Source of the DNA: Congeria kusceri
Lineage: Eukaryota; Mollusca; Bivalvia; Myida; Dreissenidae
Reading direction: 5' to 3'
DNA: 64,000 bases
Assembly (NCBI GenBank): GCA_027627225.1
Contig: CM051024.1
Coordinates: forward strand, 83,066,204 to 83,130,203
In this document: positions 62,655-64,000 of the stretch, piece after piece
How the letters are laid out: every line of letters starts with the position of its first letter
Position numbering within the stretch: the first letter of the stretch is position 1
Made by a program: the position numbers and the translations under genes
Notes under the pieces: generated by a model
What the model was told of the DNA's origin: nothing
Seen by the model: only the letters and a program-made list of their open reading frames with translations
Databases searched by the model: none

Positions 62655-63938
62655 GTAATGATATTATCTTGCTTCTTCATTATCACTGAGTTCAGGTCTC
62701 TGACATTGTATGTCATTGAGCAGTTGGTATAACATTTAATCGTTGATTTCCTTTTACACATACTAGATAATTCCAGTCGTTCACTAGAACAACATTTTTA
62801 TCTTTATCAACAGTTCTTATATTAAATTTCTTTGTGATTAATCTACGTGGTTTGTTTCATTTGTGGTTCTTTACAACTGTAGTAAAAAATTTGCAATATC
62901 TTATTGATTTACTAATTTTTCTAAACATCAATCAATATGTTGCGTAGCCAGTATCATACAAATAGATTTATTTTTAAATTATAGACACAGTATACCCATT
63001 GTAAATGTATGTTCATTAGTTGTTAGAAACCAGTAAATCCAATTCCCGTAGGGTCCCATGGTAAAATAGCAAATTCTTCTGGCGTATTTCGCCACTTTTC
63101 TTTGATTCAAGCAAGCATTTAGACATGCAATGCAATATACATGCACAATATATGCAACGCGTTCATGTCTAGTTTCAACACTAGTCGTTGTGGTGTGAGA
63201 TGCAAAAAGCGAGTTTCCGTAGTTGTTTTTCTGTAAAACCAGGTTTTGCTTTATAAATCGTAACGTACATGTCCTATAATAATATTAATCGCATTTTTTC
63301 TCGAAAAGTAATACACTCAATAAAATCACACAGTTACATTGGGGTTTTATGTAAAAATGGACCCCAAAGTGCCGGTCCCTGGTTTTCTTAAAGGTTAGAA
63401 ACCGGTAAATCTAATGCCCATGTGGTCCCACTGTAAGATAGCAAAATATCCTGGCGTATTTCGCCACTTTTCTTTGATTCACGTGTTCCGAGTTTGGTCT
63501 CTTTGGAAAGAGGATTCTTTCTACTTACAAAAATTAAAAAATAAATAAATATGTTATGCTACTTCTAAGAAAATGCATCTCGATTGATTGTAGTCACCCG
63601 AAAGAAACACTGAATGCAGTCGCAATTTCGAAAAATCACATGCGAAAATACATAATTTGCTAAACATTCAAATTGCAGGTAATTCGGTGTCACGATACAT
63701 CAAAATGCACATGATACACGTCGTTTTTAGGAAAACCATTTTAACCAGTGTCCGGTATGTGTATTATCTGCTTTAACAGAAGAAAAACGAACTATTTGAT
63801 ATACGGCCTACTTTCGAGTGGACCACCGGAGGATTTGCCACTATTTACTGGTATCTAACCTAGTGTATGTGCGATAACAGTATTTATACAGTATCGATAA
63901 TATCATGTTCATACCAGTTTTATAATATTTCATTTCAG
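62655..63938 (+). other. Gene B last intron, largely repeat
   Basis: Holds the dispersed repeat copies at 63025-63115 and 63400-63862; otherwise AT-rich. Confidence 0.6.
63400..63862. repeat. Dispersed repeat, second copy (relative of 15795-16201)
   Basis: Begins GGTTAGAAACCGGTAAATCT and ends CACTATTTACTGGTATCTAA, sharing the blocks listed for the first copy. A partial third copy with the same start (GTTAGAAACCAGTAAATCCA) lies at about 63022-63120. Confidence 0.75.
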
Positions 63939-63944
63939 AATAAA
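63939..63944 (+). promoter_or_regulatory. Gene B stop codon inside AATAAA
   Basis: ATTTCATTTCAG is followed by AATAAA. AA completes Glu and TAA (63941-63943) ends the frame, exactly as in gene A. The window ends 57 bases after the stop, so the transcript end is not seen. Confidence 0.45.
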
Positions 63945-64000
63945 AGAAGAAATTACAATTAACTGACCGAATGCTCAAGGCAAAAGATCGGCAGAAATAG

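Larger units (their letters stand above)
47848..63943 (+). pseudogene. Gene B: tandem paralogue of gene A, with two in-frame stops
   Basis: Exons: 47848-47912, 48106-48222, 48308-48436, 48609-48749, 48897-49004, 49675-49782, 49877-49993, 50120-50248, 50681-50785, 51062-51133, 51242-51379, 51942-51980, 52501-52560, 52907-52969, 53470-53674, 54065-54145, 55949-55992, 56478-56558, 57018-57074, 57412-57495, 57853-57894, 58578-58592, 59574-59606, 60276-60380, 61859-61927, 62602-62654, 63939-63943. The total is 2,265 nt (755 codons). Order, phase and most lengths equal gene A. Two single-base nonsense changes (TAG 48203-48205 in exon 2, TAA 53588-53590 in exon 15) break the full reading frame, yet the remaining exons and splice sites are clean. 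It is either a young pseudogene or a gene expressed through exon-skipped forms. The span is half that of A because the introns lack the insertions. Confidence 0.75.

Noticed and set aside
1..64000. tRNA, rRNA or small RNA genes
   Set aside because: Scanned for tRNA B-box-like GGTTCGAATCC text and cloverleaf order on both strands by eye and saw none I could support; a covariance-model scan would be decisive.

Overview
The window is eukaryotic: AT-rich DNA, small exons with GT/AG borders, long introns and many decayed transposons, with no prokaryotic gene arrangement. Several diverged tandem repeats, such as the CCTAGTTTTTGACC-type units at 28.35-29.04 kb and the 'TTCCGATTCACTGCACAAGATGGCC' type units at 8.3-9.06 kb, look like repeats common in bivalve mollusc DNA. 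A bivalve is therefore my best guess, made from memory of repeat style and not from a search.

The main content is a head-to-tail pair of paralogous multi-exon genes on the + strand, called here gene A (2749-34327, 30 exons) and gene B (47848-63943, 27 exons). I built both models by comparing the two copies by eye. Conserved exons, GT/AG borders and reading phase agree throughout. The exon sums are 2,232 nt for A (using the short form of exon 3) and 2,265 nt for B, both divisible by three. The predicted products are about 743 and 754 codons. The first half is a charged, heptad-like helical protein made of a four-exon module present twice. The second half is Trp/Phe/Cys-containing helical sequence ending in ELEQLK-x-HPE-stop. 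I recognise no named family and saw no signal peptide or membrane segment.

Almost every internal exon begins and ends in phase 2, so most can be skipped or added without shifting the frame. A also has three consecutive 15-nt microexons (B has only the last) and a duplicated 33-nt exon inside a 715-bp copied block. Both copies carry damage: A has lost the proper exon 3 donor, and B has in-frame stops in exons 2 and 15 and a lost exon 16 donor. B may be a pseudogene, and A may be in decline or may depend on alternative splicing.

Layout: 1-2.7 kb is repeat-rich upstream DNA. 2.7-34.3 kb is gene A, whose introns hold a hAT-like element, a possible alternative first exon, a fairly intact LINE reverse transcriptase, a GC-rich inverted-repeat transposon with an 11-bp target duplication, and tandem repeats. 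34.3-47.8 kb is intergenic, with a decayed LINE, a 143-bp palindrome, a GC-rich minisatellite and a Ty3/gypsy pol relic broken by a nested insertion. 47.8-64 kb is gene B, about half as long as A because its introns hold fewer insertions. The likeliest novelty is this modular, microexon-bearing coiled-coil gene family.
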